The notes under the pieces were generated by a model, which saw only the letters and a program-made list of their open reading frames with translations, was not told the origin of the DNA and made no database searches. Both the position numbers and the translations under genes were made by a program. 64,000 nucleotides of DNA from Berberis thunbergii (Eukaryota; Streptophyta; Magnoliopsida; Ranunculales; Berberidaceae): contig QNQO01006987.1 of assembly GCA_003290165.1 (NCBI GenBank), positions 310,001 through 374,000 on the forward strand. The letters are read 5' to 3'. This document shows, one piece after another, positions 11,684 to 23,240 of this stretch. Numbering within the stretch: position 1 is the first letter of the stretch; the number at the start of each line of letters is the position of its first letter.

Positions 11684-13509
11684 TAATAGGAGTATAATTA
11701 TGTTATTTTAGTACTATATTTCTATATATAATTTTGGCTATTACTTGTCAATTATGGTACTAATTGCTATTTTCATGTTTGTATAGGCTTCCAATTACAA
11801 GATTCCAAAATAGAAGCTAAGAAGTGAAAATTGGTTTGAATTAGGAAAACTTATTGCCAAAGGAAACTACATAAGGAAGGAAACTTGAAAAGCACGATTA
11901 TAAAAGGGACGATACCTTGCTTTGGAGAAATGACCCATCCACAACCTTTTCATCCTCACAATCACAGCCGCAACAAGCCTCCATCCATCATCGCAATCCA
12001 GTCAACAAACCACCACCATCATCAAACCGAACCACAGACCATTGCGATCTCCATCAAATAACCATCGAGCAATCATCACCAATCTACAACAACCTATCCT
12101 CGCAATCACAGCCGTGACAACCTCCTCATCCTCGCAACAAACCAGCTCGCAATACCACAACCGCCAATCCTTCCTCTTTAGAATCACTGACTTCATCCCC
12201 AATCTAGCCACCATCTTCATCACACACCAACCACAAACCCAAATCAACAACCACAGATCCATCTCCTTCACTGTCTCATAATCTCTCTCGTCTTTTGCCT
12301 GAATTCTCTCTCGAAACACCTCCTTGCAATCACCCATCCATCTCTGTCACCTTCATCATCCCTCCATAGTTCATCTCGACCTCTCCTTGTTTGTACCAAT
12401 AAACATAATCACCACCGTCATCCTCTTCACCTCCATCAACCACCATCCAGACCGACCTCTCTCGCAGCCCCTTCTCGAAGCAAGTCAGATGAAAAGAAGT
12501 GAAGCAGATCAGAGGAGCAAACCTAAGAATGTGAGGAAGAGGAAGAGCTTTTATTCTCTTCATTTCACTATCAGCACCCCAGACACCCACTCTCTACCAC
12601 CACGCAGTTGGCAACAATGTTTTGTTTCTTTCACCTTCTCTTTTTCTTATTTAGTTTGATATTGAATTATTTATTGCTATTTGAACATGATTAATATTTC
12701 TAACTAAACTCTTCTTAGCTAGGGGTGGATTCAAAGCCCCGAACATGTGCTTTATGAATTAATTGAATTTAATCTTTCTTGCTGATTAGTGATTGTGTTT
12801 TGCTTAACTACTTTATAGAGAATTTTTTTTGTATGTTTGTTAATGTGGCCAACTCAGTAAGCATGCTAGCGTATGGGGCTAGAGTATAAGAGTGTTTCAC
12901 CTAATCATTACAATCTTGTACACATAAGTAGTAAATACCAAAAAACATTGGTAAGGTCAAGTAAAAACCTAGGTAAGAACAAAATGTTGATCATACTTGT
13001 AATTGCCTAGTCAGTGTTCATATTTTCTACAAAATTTAATGATCTTAGATTGTTATCTAACTTTTGATTCCTGATTAGATAGCACGATAAGAATAATTTG
13101 AAAGGGACACGAAGTTTAATTCAACGAACTTGAGAAAATAATAAGATTAATGCAGTGTTGATCACGGTTAATCTTGAGCATTGTCTCTCACGAATTAGCA
13201 AGTGATTATTGAAGATTGATTTATGAGCATATGTTTAGTGTGTGAAGATAAACCCTTAGCTATTTTCTCATGTTTGCCATCCCTTTAGTTCTATTAGTTT
13301 TACAATAATTTTCTTAGTTATTTTCTTAATTTAAATTAGAAAAATTCAATCCCCACATATTTTCTTAATTAGGTTGTTAGTTGTCTTTTATTTATTCTTA
13401 ATGCTAGTTACCAAGCCCTCTAATCCCCAGTCCAAAGCGATCCCTACTTAGTGTATACTACAATTATAAAGCAGAGTATCAAATTGTTTTATAGTAAAAT
13501 AGCACATCA
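11684..13509. repeat. 5' LTR of the LARD-like element (1,826 bp)
   Basis: It aligns along its whole length with 14,093-15,862 plus 38,271-38,295. Examples are 'ataattatg(t/c)tattttagta', 'catcgagcaa', 'gaacatgtgctttatgaatt' and the final 'gcacatca'. The open frames at 11,917-12,659 come from C- and A-rich repeat sequence, occur on both strands and look non-coding. Confidence 0.9.
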
Positions 13510-13515
13510 ATTTTT

Positions 13516-13532
13516 TTGCGGCGTTGCCGGGA
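13516..13532. other. Primer-binding site
   Basis: TTGCGGCGTTGCCGGGA lies a few bases after the 5' LTR. It resembles the tRNA-complementary site TGGCGCCGTTGCCGGGGA that is common in plant gypsy elements, with small changes. Confidence 0.75.
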
Positions 13533-14092
13533 ATTAGTCAAATTGTTAATTACTTCAAACCTCTCACAATTTTTGGTGCATCATATGGTGTCACTAGTTC
13601 TTGCATTCAAGTAGTAGCATTCCTTCCATGAGATCATATATTTGGAAAGAAAATAAAATAAAATAAAATAAATAAACATGTTAGAAAATGCCTTTCTTTC
13701 TTGTTATATCATATGTGAGCTATTTGGTTCCCTTTTACATCAATCCTCTCACATTTAACTAGAATAATAATAGTGATTTTAACCAAACAATCAGTGAAAA
13801 AGAAAATAGTGCATTCAGTGAGATTTTTGGGTTAATTCTTTTAGGCACGTGCTTGAGTTTCAAATTCACTTGGATTGATTTAATTGTAATTTTATATATC
13901 ATTGATATGAACGTGTATTAATTTTCGAATGATGTGGATTTAATCTTGTCTTTATAAAGAATCTTAATATGTCACGATCCGTTGAAAATCTCTGAGTCAA
14001 ATGTTGCAAAATATAGATTGAGTCATTTGATTCTTTTATTTTTGTTTCTTTGATTTGCTCGAGGACTAGCAAAAGATAAGTGTGGGGGAATT
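13533..14092. mobile_element. Internal region of the LARD-like element with polypurine tract
   Basis: About 560 bases without any recognisable coding frame. It holds a short (aaaat)n run near 13,655-13,672 and ends in a purine tract (gtgtgggggaa, about 14,080-14,090) just before the 3' LTR. Confidence 0.8.
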
Positions 14093-15862
14093 TGATATGA
14101 GCATAATTATGCTATTTTAGTAGTATATCTCTATATATAATTTTGGCTATTACTTGTTAATTATTGTACTAATTGCTATTTTTGTGTTTGTATAGGTTTC
14201 CAATTACAAGATTCCAAATTAGAAGCTAAGAAGTGCAAATTAGTTTTAATTAGGAAGACTTATTGCAAAAGGAAACTACACAAGGAAGGAAACCTGAAGA
14301 ACACGATTATAAAAGGGACGATACCTTAGTTTGGAGAAATGATCCATCCACATCTTCCTCATCCTCATAGTCACAGCCGCAACAAGCCTCCATCCATCAT
14401 CACAATCCATCCAACAGACCACCATCATCATCTAACCCAGCCACAGACCATTGTGATCTCCATCAAATAACCATCGAGCAACCACCCATCCTCACAATCA
14501 CAGCCATGACAACCTCCTCATTTTCACAGCAACCCAGCCCACAATACTACAACCACCAATCCCTCCTCCATAGAATCATTGTCGTCATCCTCAATTTAGC
14601 CACCATCTTCATCACACACTTACTATAGACTCAATTCAACAACCACAGATCTATTTCCTTCACCTTCAACATATTTTTCGTCTCTTGCCTGACTTCACTC
14701 TCGAAACACCTCCTTGCAATCACCTCCCATCTCTATCACCTTCATCACCCCTCCACGGTTCATCTCCTCATCTCCTTATTTGTACCCACAAATAGAATCA
14801 CCACCGTCATCCTTTTCGCCCCCATCAACCACCATCCAGACCAACCTCTCTCGCAGTCCCTTTTCAAAGTAGATCAGAGGAAAAGAAGTGAAGCAGATCA
14901 AAGGAGCAGACCTGAGATCATGAAGAAGACGAAGAGTTTTTATTCTCTTCAGTTTGCTATCAGCACCCCAGACTCCCACTCTCTACCATCACACAGTTGG
15001 CGACAATGTTTTGTTTTTTTCACCTTTTCTTTTTCTTATTTAGTTTTATATTTAATTATTTATTGCTATTTGAACATGATTAATATGTCTAGCTAAACTC
15101 CTCTTAGCTAGGGGTAGATTCGAAGCCCTCAACATGTGCTTTATGAATTAATTAAATTTAATCTTCTTTACTGATTAGTGATTATGTTTTGCTTAACTTC
15201 TTTACAGAGAACTTTTCTTTGTATGTTTGTTAAGGTGGCCAATTTAATAAGCATGCTAGGATCTGGCGCTAGAGTATAGGAGTGTTTCACCTAATCATTA
15301 CAATCATGTACTCATAAGTAGTAAATACCAAGGAACGTTGGTAAGATTAAGTAAAAATCTAGGTAAGAACAAGATGTTGATCATACTTGAAATTGCCTAG
15401 TCAGTATTCATATTTTTCACAAAACTTAATAATCTTATATTGTTATCTAACTTGTGATTCCTGATTAGATAGCACGATAAGAATAGTTTGAAAGCGACGC
15501 TAAGTTTAATTCAACAAACTTAGGAAAATAATAAGATTAATGTAGTGTTGATCATGTCTAATCTTGAACATTTTCTCTCACAAATTAGCAAGTGATTATT
15601 GAAGATTGATTTATGAGCATATGTTTGGTTTGTGGAGATAAACTCTTAGTTATTTTCTCATCTTTGCCCTCCGTTTAGTTCTATTATTTTTACAATAATT
15701 TTCTTAGTTTAAATTAGAAAAATTCAATCCCCCAATATTTTCTTAATTAGGTTGTTAGTTGTCTTTTATTTATTCTTAATGGTAGTTAGCAAGCCCTCTA
15801 ATCCTTTGTCCAGAACGATCCCTACTTAGTCTATACTACAATTATAAAGCAAGGTATTTAAT
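14093..15862. repeat. 3' LTR of the LARD-like element, left part
   Basis: It starts TGATATGAGC and parallels the 5' LTR up to 'gcaaggtatttaat', where CACTA A begins. The remaining 25 bases of this LTR are at 38,271-38,295. Confidence 0.9.
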
Positions 15863-15967
15863 CACTACAACACAAATGCCCAATAATAGCATTTGTTAAT
15901 AGCGTTTTTGCTAAATACGCTATCAAAGATCAAATTTTTGGCGTAAACAAAAATGAAAACGCTATAA
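15863..15967. repeat. CACTA A left terminal and short subterminal repeats
   Basis: After CACTACAACACAAAT come about four copies of an inverted 'tagcgttttt...aaatacgcta' motif. This array is much shorter than the right one at 37,990-38,260. Confidence 0.8.
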
Positions 15968-16039
15968 AAAAAAGGCGGGATTTTTGGCGCTCGTTCTTAC
16001 CTCCCTCGTTTCACTGGGCGCTCGAATTAGAGCTCGATG

Positions 16040-16265
16040 AAACTCCACCCTCCCCTCAATCTCGTCGTCTCCCTCACTGCTAGCCCCCTCATCTCGCCAT
16101 CTTCCTCCCTGTTCTCTCCATATCTCCATCTCCCTCACTGCTCCCTCCATCTCGCCATCTCCCTCACTGCTCTCTCCATCTCTCCATCGCCCTCACTGCT
16201 CTCTCCATATCTTCATCTTCATCTCCCTCACTGCTCCCTCCATCTCTCCGTCGCCCTCCCTCTTT
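16040..16265. repeat. CT-rich minisatellite in the CACTA A leader
   Basis: About five imperfect units of 'ctccctcactgctc(c/t)ctcc' followed by 'atctc(g/t)ccat', roughly 29 bases each. CT-rich leaders are common in plant transcript 5' ends. It lies upstream of all the plus-strand cargo. Confidence 0.75.
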
Positions 16266-16625
16266 CGATTCACCTCTCTTGCACTCGATTCACCTCTCAC
16301 TTGATTCGACAATAGTTGTTCGTCTTTCTGGGGTGTTCCTCTCACATCAATGCCACAAATGGATCGATTTCTCCGTCCCTGACGAAGACTATGTTGCTGA
16401 AGAGGCATGGTCTTGCATGACTGGTATGATTTCCTAACAACCCTTTAACAAAGTTTCGATTTTTATGTTGAATGCCCCCTTTTCCTTTCTCTTCTTCTTC
16501 GCAGCAAACCATGGCTCTACCTCCATCGAAACCCTTTTTAGATTAGAGACTAATAACCACATGTCATGTTTATTTGATTTTATGACTATCGCTTGCTAAA
16601 TTTCTCAATTTTTGGTGTGTTATAG

Positions 16626-16927
16626 GAGCAACACCTAAATCAGTTTTGGAGCTAATGAATGTGAAGGATCTAACACTAGCTCATGTGAAGAGCCATTTAC
16701 AGGTTAGATTAACACTTTGATCTAAAATCAGAGAAGTGGCTGGTTTTGATCTTAAAATTTCCTTTTTTTTTGTGTGTATGTTTTTGGTGGGTGATGGAAA
16801 ACAAGGGCTAAGGACAAAAAGGGCATCTACGGAGTAATCTTAGCAATGTGGACTCTCTCTAAATTTCTTTTGTTTGGATTATCATGCAGATGTACAGGAC
16901 AGTGAAGAGCACTGACAAATGAGGAGC
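16626..16927 (+). pseudogene. KANADI-type GARP transcription factor fragment
   Basis: Exon one (16,626-16,702) encodes 'ATPKSVLELMNVKDL', then 'TLAHVKSHLQ', with AG before it and GT after. Exon two (16,890-16,927) continues 'MYRTVKSTDK' after a cag acceptor. This is the C-terminal half of the GARP (Myb-like) DNA-binding domain in the near-invariant form seen in KANADI proteins, nuclear repressors of leaf and ovule abaxial fate. A TGA follows directly after 'TDK', and the first half of the domain and the rest of the protein are absent. The intron is kept, so capture was from genomic DNA. Other GARP proteins such as the PHR or ARR types differ in this block, so KANADI is the best match. Confidence 0.88.
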
Positions 16928-17256
16928 AGGTATAATTTGGATTTTTACCTTAATCTCTAGAGAAAGTGACTACCTGCTGCTTTATATTTCACTAATTTAT
17001 ATAAAATAAACATATTTCTTGTTTCTCATATAAAAAAATTTCTCAATCTGATGGTCTTAAATAATACCAGTTCATATGACTTTGTTAATTGAAAAAAGGA
17101 ATAAAGAATAATTGTGCATTCTGCGTTGTTTCATAAAATGATGTCTGTGTTCAAAAATTAGATGGAAAACCTTTTGTTGGTGAGTTTACTGGATGCATTT
17201 AGCATGACACATATTTGTAACTGTATGCATCAAGTCTCATGGATATTACTTTTTAG

Positions 17257-17399
17257 AGGAGGTATGGCCCGGACCTTATGTCTTTCCTGACTTTACCCAA
17301 AAGAAAAATCGTTCATGGTGGGCCGAATTAGTTAAGGATTTCGATTTTAATGGCGTTGATGGAATATAGAATGACATGAATGAACCTGTTGTTTTCAAG
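17257..17399 (+). pseudogene. Glycoside hydrolase 31 alpha-glucosidase exon fragment
   Basis: One exon with flanking AG and GT encodes 'EVWPGPYVFPDFTQ', 'SWWAELVKDF' and 'NDMNEPVVFK'. The D-M-N-E-P box holds the catalytic nucleophile of family GH31 (alpha-glucosidase, glucosidase II, heteroglycan glucosidase type). The family's G-(I/V)-W-N-D-M-N-E-P has lost its Trp: TGG has become TAG (17,367-17,369), a nonsense change two codons before the catalytic Asp. The fragment is about 47 codons of a protein usually near 900-1,000 residues. It is the second cargo unit of CACTA A and cannot make an active enzyme. Confidence 0.87.
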
Positions 17400-19010
17400 G
17401 TAATGCTAACAAATCGTCGTACACCCAATTCTTATGTTCTTTGTTCTTTGATTTGATTTGTTTTGTTATCAATAGTAATGTAATTCCTTTTGAAAAATCC
17501 TAAACATTTTGATGGGTTTTTGCAGCAAAATGAGAATTCGGTGGAGAAAGAAGTGGCGCCACCTCTGCCACCGCGACCTCATGTTCATTCATTTTGTAAG
17601 GCACTATCTGTGTCAGATATAAGCTTTTTGTATTGTTTGTATAATATGATCCATGTTCATGCAGATACTTGGAGTGTCTGAGTGGTCAGGTTCCCACAGG
17701 AGGATCTTTACTATCCCAATCCTTTTATGCAAGGGAGGATGCAAAGAATGCAGCTCGTGGATGGTATTCAGGATCACTTGCCCTTCCCACACCAGGTTTT
17801 CCTACCGCATCTTTGTCTTTCCAACAATTATGCTGTACTAAATAGTTGCTCCTATGGGATCCTAAAAGATTTCAGTTCAACACTCTGAACAAATGGAGTA
17901 TATATATTTAATTAAACTATTGTTGTGGAGATTATTTAGTATATAATAGCATGCTATCTCTTGATAATGGATGTTCTAGGTGTATAATTATTTTCAGCCT
18001 TGGTTGAATGCCCAATTATGAAACACACAATCCATATGAATCTCTTCCAATGTCAGAATGGATTTTCTATGATTTCATTATATTTTTTTTGTGGGTAAAA
18101 GGTCACTTGTTTTATATACTTAAAAGTCTTCTAGTAATGCTTCTTCAATTCTATTGTATGAAAGGGCATGATCGTTCAAAGTACTAGGTCTGAGTAGGAA
18201 GAAATGTTGGTGGTGACTAGATGAAGTTCAAGCAAAAGAAGAGGGCCCCTGCCTTTGTTCAAGTTATAGCATAGGGCATTCACAACCTCTTCAACAGTAG
18301 CTAATGTGGTATTTGCATTGGGTTGAAATAAAAGGCGTGGGATGCATTCGGATGTTGAATGTTACCCAGACTTCTCCCTACAGTAAACTTTAGTACCTAA
18401 ACTGTCCCATCTGTTCACTACCAACTTGCTTCCTGCAGTGATCAAAACTTCCTACTGATCCTATAACTGTATCTCTTAATCTACATCTGGACTTCTGTTG
18501 AAAGTAATTTCAGTGTGAAAGTTTAACTATTAATGGTATTGGGAAGCTGCTAAGTCTTAAAATGTGTGAAATTGTGTCAATATGGTTGCCATTCCTTCTC
18601 TATGATAATGAGATGCAAACCCCAGCATATTTCAAAACAGGCCTACCTTTTCGTAGATTTTCTTCATTGTTAGGCATCATTTTGCTTGTCCATTTCAATT
18701 ATTTAGTAGGGTACTTGTAGTATTTTCATTGTGTATCAGAAGCTATTTATATTCTTCACTGGTTTCTCTCTTAACAAAACTGGCATCTTTAACATGTACT
18801 TATCAGCATTCTGTAATTTTTTTATTCTTCAAGATTTGATTTTGTTTTTGTTTCCTCTAGTTTATATGCTACAAGATCAAGAGGCACATGCTGTAGAGGT
18901 ACTCCAAATACCATTGATGACATCATTTCCAACTTAGAGCAGCTTGTTCTATTATTTCTTTTTTATTTTTTTATCGCTGTTTGTAACATACACTTCACTG
19001 CTCGCTTCAG
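17400..19010 (+). other. Unassigned stretch in CACTA A, possible unidentified exons
   Basis: Mostly AT-rich, intron-like sequence. Three segments look exon-like. 17,526-17,600 encodes a Pro-rich 'VAPPLPPRPHVHS'. 17,690-17,800 encodes 'GGSLLSQSFYARED' and 'NAARGWYSGSLA', or 'EDLYYPNPFMQG' in another frame. 18,870-18,940 encodes 'GTPNTIDDIISNLEQ'. I cannot name their families. They may be further captured exons or chance frames. Confidence 0.35.
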
Positions 19011-19749
19011 ATGGAACAGACTTTTATTGCAATTCAACCTGATGGTGTGTAGAGAGGTCTGGTAAGAAAAATCCTTCTGATGTTTTAGTACCTTCAGTGC
19101 ACTTTTATTGTTTTGTAGTATGATATTGTTTTGTAGTATGTGAATTTTATCAAGCATAACGGTTTGTGTAATGGGAATTGTTAAATCCATGCAAGCAAAA
19201 GTCTTCATAACTCATGTCCTGCTGATTTGCACAACTCAGTATTGCAAATAAGAAAGGGGAAAAAATGCACACATCTGAAAGACTCTGATTTTCAGCAATC
19301 CGTGAAAATCTTGGATCTGTGTTCTTTATTGTGGACGCTACTTGGCTTTCTTTCATATTGTTTCATTTTGTCTTAGAACATTCCCTTTCCTAACAGTTTT
19401 CTTTTCCTTACAGGTTTCAGAAATTATAGCACAATTTGAACGCAAAGGCTTTAAGCTAGTTGCCATCAAGTTGGTGGTTCCTTCCAATGGGTTTGCCGAG
19501 AAACATTACCATGATCTCAAGGAAAGGCCTTTCTTTAATGGTCTGCTTGCCATGGTGAAGAAAATGAAGGGCTTTACCTTTTTTTCTTTTAGTTTCTACC
19601 CCATTTGTGAGTCTTTAAACAAGTTTTTGTTTTTAGGTCTGGGAAGGTGAAGGAGTGATAAAATATGGTCGCAAACTTATTGGAGCTACTGACCCACAGA
19701 AATCAGAGCCAGGAACAATCAGGGGTGACCTCGCTGTTGTTGTAGGAAG
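19011..19749 (+). pseudogene. Nucleoside diphosphate kinase fragment, mitochondrial NDPK3-like
   Basis: Exon 1 (19,011-19,061) encodes 'TFIAIQPDGV*RGL'. The family has DGVQRGL, so CAG has become TAG, and K of IKPDGV has become Q. Exon 2 (19,414-19,554) gives '[15 protein letters not shown]', then '[18 protein letters not shown]'. Exon 3 (19,637-19,749) gives '[19 protein letters not shown]', then '[16 protein letters not shown]'. All junctions have AG/GT. Eight or nine residues usual between 'FFNGL' and 'AM' are absent, apparently an in-frame deletion. The catalytic-His exon (N-x-x-H-G-S-D) was not found downstream. The enzyme transfers phosphate between nucleoside di- and triphosphates; this copy is broken. 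Confidence 0.92.
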
Positions 19750-20655
19750 GTATTATCACTGTTCTTAACATGTTTCACATGGTTCTTGTTAGAATAGCAT
19801 TCATCTTTTTCTGTTTTCTATAGAACCATACTGCCTATTCTTTTGAATAACACCTCGTCTCTTATGAAGAACAAGGATTTAGTAATGAAATGTGGTAACC
19901 CGGGTGAATCTAGGGAGAATACCATTATGTTTTCAGGCTATGTTACTTTCTATTCGATAAAATAAATGAATTTTAACAATTGTTATTCATCATAGTAATG
20001 AAATTTAGAAGAAATGAAAGAATTTGATCCATTGGCCACATTGGTATCACCTCTTTCTTCACTTGAAGTTTTCTTTGTGTTTATCATGTCTCCTTCTTCT
20101 TTTGAGAAAGAGTACATAGTGTGATGTACACATTTTATGTATTACGTATATTATGCCTGGCTCCCTGTATGCCGTTTGCAGAGTCCATCTTGGATATTTC
20201 AGGAGATTTAAGGGAAAATTTGTCACAACTGAATGCAGGTTCATCCAGATTTTGGAACAAGTGTGTGGTTTTCTCCCCACTAGTTAATACTATTATTTAG
20301 GACTTGTTTGTGTGTGTGCCTGTGTGGTGATCAGATTTGTCTATGATAGAGCTAGTATATATGACTTGACTCATAGATAGTGTGAGGATGATTAATTGAC
20401 ATGTTCAAAGATCTAGAACCCCACATTTCAAAGGACCACAATATGTGGAACAATATTGGTTGATATGTTTGTCATTGTTGTTATACACTTGTATTATCTC
20501 CTATATATGTGGAACAATATGTGCTTTCTCTGTTTTTCAGTATATGGTAACACTTGCTTATATATTGTCCATAGTTCTGCCATTCTAATCTAGTTTTATT
20601 TTTTTCTTCTGTTCTTTGAATGGTGACAAACATACGTAATAAGCAAGATGAAAAA
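19750..20655 (+). other. Unassigned stretch in CACTA A
   Basis: AT-rich sequence without a recognisable gene. A short exon-like run at 20,178-20,260 reads 'AESILDISGDLREN', then 'LSQLNAGSSRFW' on the plus strand. I do not recognise its family. Confidence 0.3.
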
Positions 20656-21620
20656 AATTATCCAAGGAAGGCTTGCAGCGTACAGACAAGCGAATTGGCC
20701 TGATGAATGAAATCCTGGTTGCTATGGACACAGTGAAGTATCCTCAGCTTCAATCTGGGACTGATGTCAGTTAGTCTTCTAACAAATTTATATAGCTCAA
20801 CATGATTTACATTTTACTTTGGAATGTTCAAATGTTATGCATGCGAACAAAGCTTTCAGTCTAAAGTTCAGAACGTTCGAAGCGATGAGCTCTCCTGGTT
20901 TCGCAAAGCGCAGCTGCTTGGGACGGTATGTTTCTGAATGCACTGTTCATTCTTTCTATGGACCGTTTCACTTTGTGGATTTTGAGTGTTCTAACCAGGA
21001 TAATAGATTTGAGAGGCACTTCTACATAGTAAACCAATGCTACATGGCTAACATCCCTTGGTCATTAGTATATTCTTATCTAGTAGTAGTAGTACCACTT
21101 CCTCATCCACCATTAATTCACACTGCTTCCACATCCTTGAGTAATTGATCCAAAGTATCTTGGGCCTTGACTTCCACATATTCATTAAGTTTTTTTTCTT
21201 ACATCTTCTTTTGTTTACTTAACACGTAAATAACCTTGGTTTTCATGTGATAATGGTCATACACTTCCTACAGTGTGTGTCACTAGTCATAACAAAAATG
21301 AGAATTGATTTAATTAGATGGCCAGGGAAAGAGGGAAAAGTTGATTTATACATCATGAATATGAAGTTGGAATTATAACATAAAGTCTTGAAGCTTGAGT
21401 TGTACCATGTGTTTCTTGTGCATTTACTCCTAACATGTTTTTGTTCGCAATCCAATAGTTTCATCTTAAACAGCATCCCGATCCTGGTTACGGTGGTTTC
21501 CTTTGGGATGTATACTCTGCTTGGCGGTGACTTGACACCTGCAAGAGCATTTACATCGCTTTCTCTATTTGCAGTGTTGAGGTGCCCTTTGTTTATGCTT
21601 CCCAATCTGATAACTCAGGT
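20656..21620 (+). pseudogene. ABCC (MRP-type) transporter fragment
   Basis: Three exon pieces. Piece one (about 20,656-20,766) reads 'KEGLQRTDKRIGLMNEIL' then 'AMDTVKY'. Piece two (about 20,843-20,926) reads '[15 protein letters not shown]' then '[10 protein letters not shown]'. Piece three (about 21,455-21,618) reads '[17 protein letters not shown]' then '[20 protein letters not shown]' and '[11 protein letters not shown]'. In this order they are a continuous part of a transmembrane domain of plant vacuolar ABCC1/ABCC2-type transporters, which move glutathione and other conjugates. No nucleotide-binding domain is included. The Cys-Tyr-Ala-Trp-Glu stretch usually following 'DTVK' is replaced, so the first junction is damaged. 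It is the fourth named cargo unit of CACTA A. Confidence 0.9.
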
Positions 21621-22218
21621 GCCATCTTGCTTCCATATTCTTTTTGTTGCCTTGAATACTATTGAGGCAGTTAAGTTTCAGTAGTTTTCTTTATCGTGGT
21701 TAGTGACTCATTCATTTGCGTGTCGTTTCACCCTATGTGCTAGTTTGGATTTTGATGGTAGAAATTTTATTGAACATGTCTTCTCATGTTATGCCCTTTG
21801 TCTCTTTCTATATGTGCGGTTAGTTTTGTATTACCTACTAAACTGGCAATGTGAATGTCCTTTTTATTCCTTATTTTCCATGTTAAAGATTGGTTTCTAA
21901 CTAATAGCATAGAAGAGATCCTTGTGAACCCACTTTTTTCTTTTAAATTTTCAGGGTGTTTATTTTATAATTTATTTCATTCTCATAACTTTATATTTTC
22001 ATTGGTATGATTTGATGTAATCATTTCCGTTGATTTATATGTTGCATTGAAACATTGTATCCTGTGTTATGGCGATCAAGTACTTCTTTAATCTCTTACA
22101 CCCCGTCCCAACCCCCTTAAGGAATTTTCTCTCTTTAAAATAAGTTTGTCAGTAAGCTAGACTTCCCCTTTCACTGGATGAGCAGTGAGTGAAACATTTT
22201 TTTCCATGTTTTGAAGGC
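21621..22218 (+). other. Intron-like spacer in CACTA A
   Basis: AT-rich sequence after the ABCC exon. I see no gene, RNA or repeat structure in it. Confidence 0.5.
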
Positions 22219-22289
22219 AACTGCTGGTGGTGGAGGACGTGGGATGCATCTTGCCAAGGAACCTGAAGAGTTTGTGAAGTTGTTACAGG
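22219..22289 (+). pseudogene. Biotin carboxylase (plastid acetyl-CoA carboxylase) exon fragment
   Basis: A single short exon encodes 'KATAGGGGRGMHLAKEPEEF', then 'VKLLQ'. K-A-x-x-G-G-G-G-(R/K)-G-M is the glycine-rich ATP-binding loop of the ATP-grasp domain in biotin carboxylases. The following 'LAKEP.EFVKLLQ' matches the plant plastid biotin carboxylase subunit (CAC2-type), which carboxylates the biotin carrier in fatty acid synthesis. The family has GMRLA and this copy has GMHLA. Splice-like AG and GT flank it. Only about 25 of roughly 530 residues are present. Confidence 0.88.
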
Positions 22290-22761
22290 TATTGCCCCGG
22301 GAAAATTTCAAGTATGCATGTGCAGATTGAAAAAATTCTTCTACAATAAATCTGAATGAACCTCCTATTTCAGTAACAAAATTCTTTATTTGCTAAGCCT
22401 CTTAGGTTCAGAGAATCCGGACGTCATCGGTTTCAGCCATTCAGGTACATATATTTCTCTTGAAGTTCTTTATTTGCTAAGCATTGATTTCATCATGGCT
22501 CTTTACTAACCTTCAAAAACTAGTTCTGATTGGTTCCTTGTGTTGATCACTTTGCTGGGAACTTTTTCAAACTCTGGGTTTTGCTTATTATTAATCAACC
22601 AAAGCCTTTATGTTAAATTTTTTATTATTGATTTCTATTGTGAGTAGGTAGAATTGATAGATCTAAGAGTACTTTGGTTTTCAAAATGTCATTGCACTGC
22701 ATGATATTATTTGTCCAGATCTCTGGAACCATTGTTATCAGATAGTATTACTGTATGACTA

Positions 22762-23040
22762 TTTATGTCGCTTTAGATGTGCATTGTGCATTCAAATGTC
22801 AATTTTTTTATCCATGTGCAGGAGCAATGGAAGAGTAGTGCTCCTGTCCCTAAGCGCAATGTTGTAATGGATGAAGCTGAGACCGAGATGAAGCTGAGAC
22901 CGAAATGAAGTATGACAGCGCAATTTTTTTATCCACTATTGATGTCGCTTTAGATGTGCATTGTGCATTCAATTTTCTAATGGATGAAGCTGAGACCGAA
23001 ATGAAGTATGACAGTGAGGAAATGGATGATGTGGAAGAGA
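22762..23040 (+). repeat. Local direct duplication with unassigned acidic exon
   Basis: The run 'tgtcgctttagatgtgcattgtgcattcaa' and the run 'atggatgaagctgagaccga(a/g)atgaag' each occur twice (near 22,767 and 22,941; near 22,868 and 22,981). This is a tandem duplication of about 110-170 bases. The coding-like part reads 'EQWKSSAPVPKRNVVMDEAE' and then an acidic tail. I cannot assign its family. Confidence 0.6.
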
Positions 23041-23240
23041 AAAACAGATGAACGACCAGGGGAATGATGCAGCTGAGGATCCTCTGGCTACAACTGGGCT
23101 TGAGGATTGCTACTCAAATTCCATAGGTTATGTAAAGCATAACTGTTTCATCGTGTACTGTTCCGAGTTTCAGCATATTTTTGCATTCAGTTTCTGTGAG
23201 TTTGCTGATCGCCCGACCGTTAACTCTGTTTCTACTGCAG

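Noticed and set aside
11917..12659. Overlapping open frames on both strands (66-111 codons)
   Set aside because: They lie in the LTR, are rich in short C/A repeats, have no family features and are not kept open in the second LTR.
13516..13532. Part of a tRNA gene
   Set aside because: It is only a tRNA-complementary primer-binding site next to an LTR; no cloverleaf follows.
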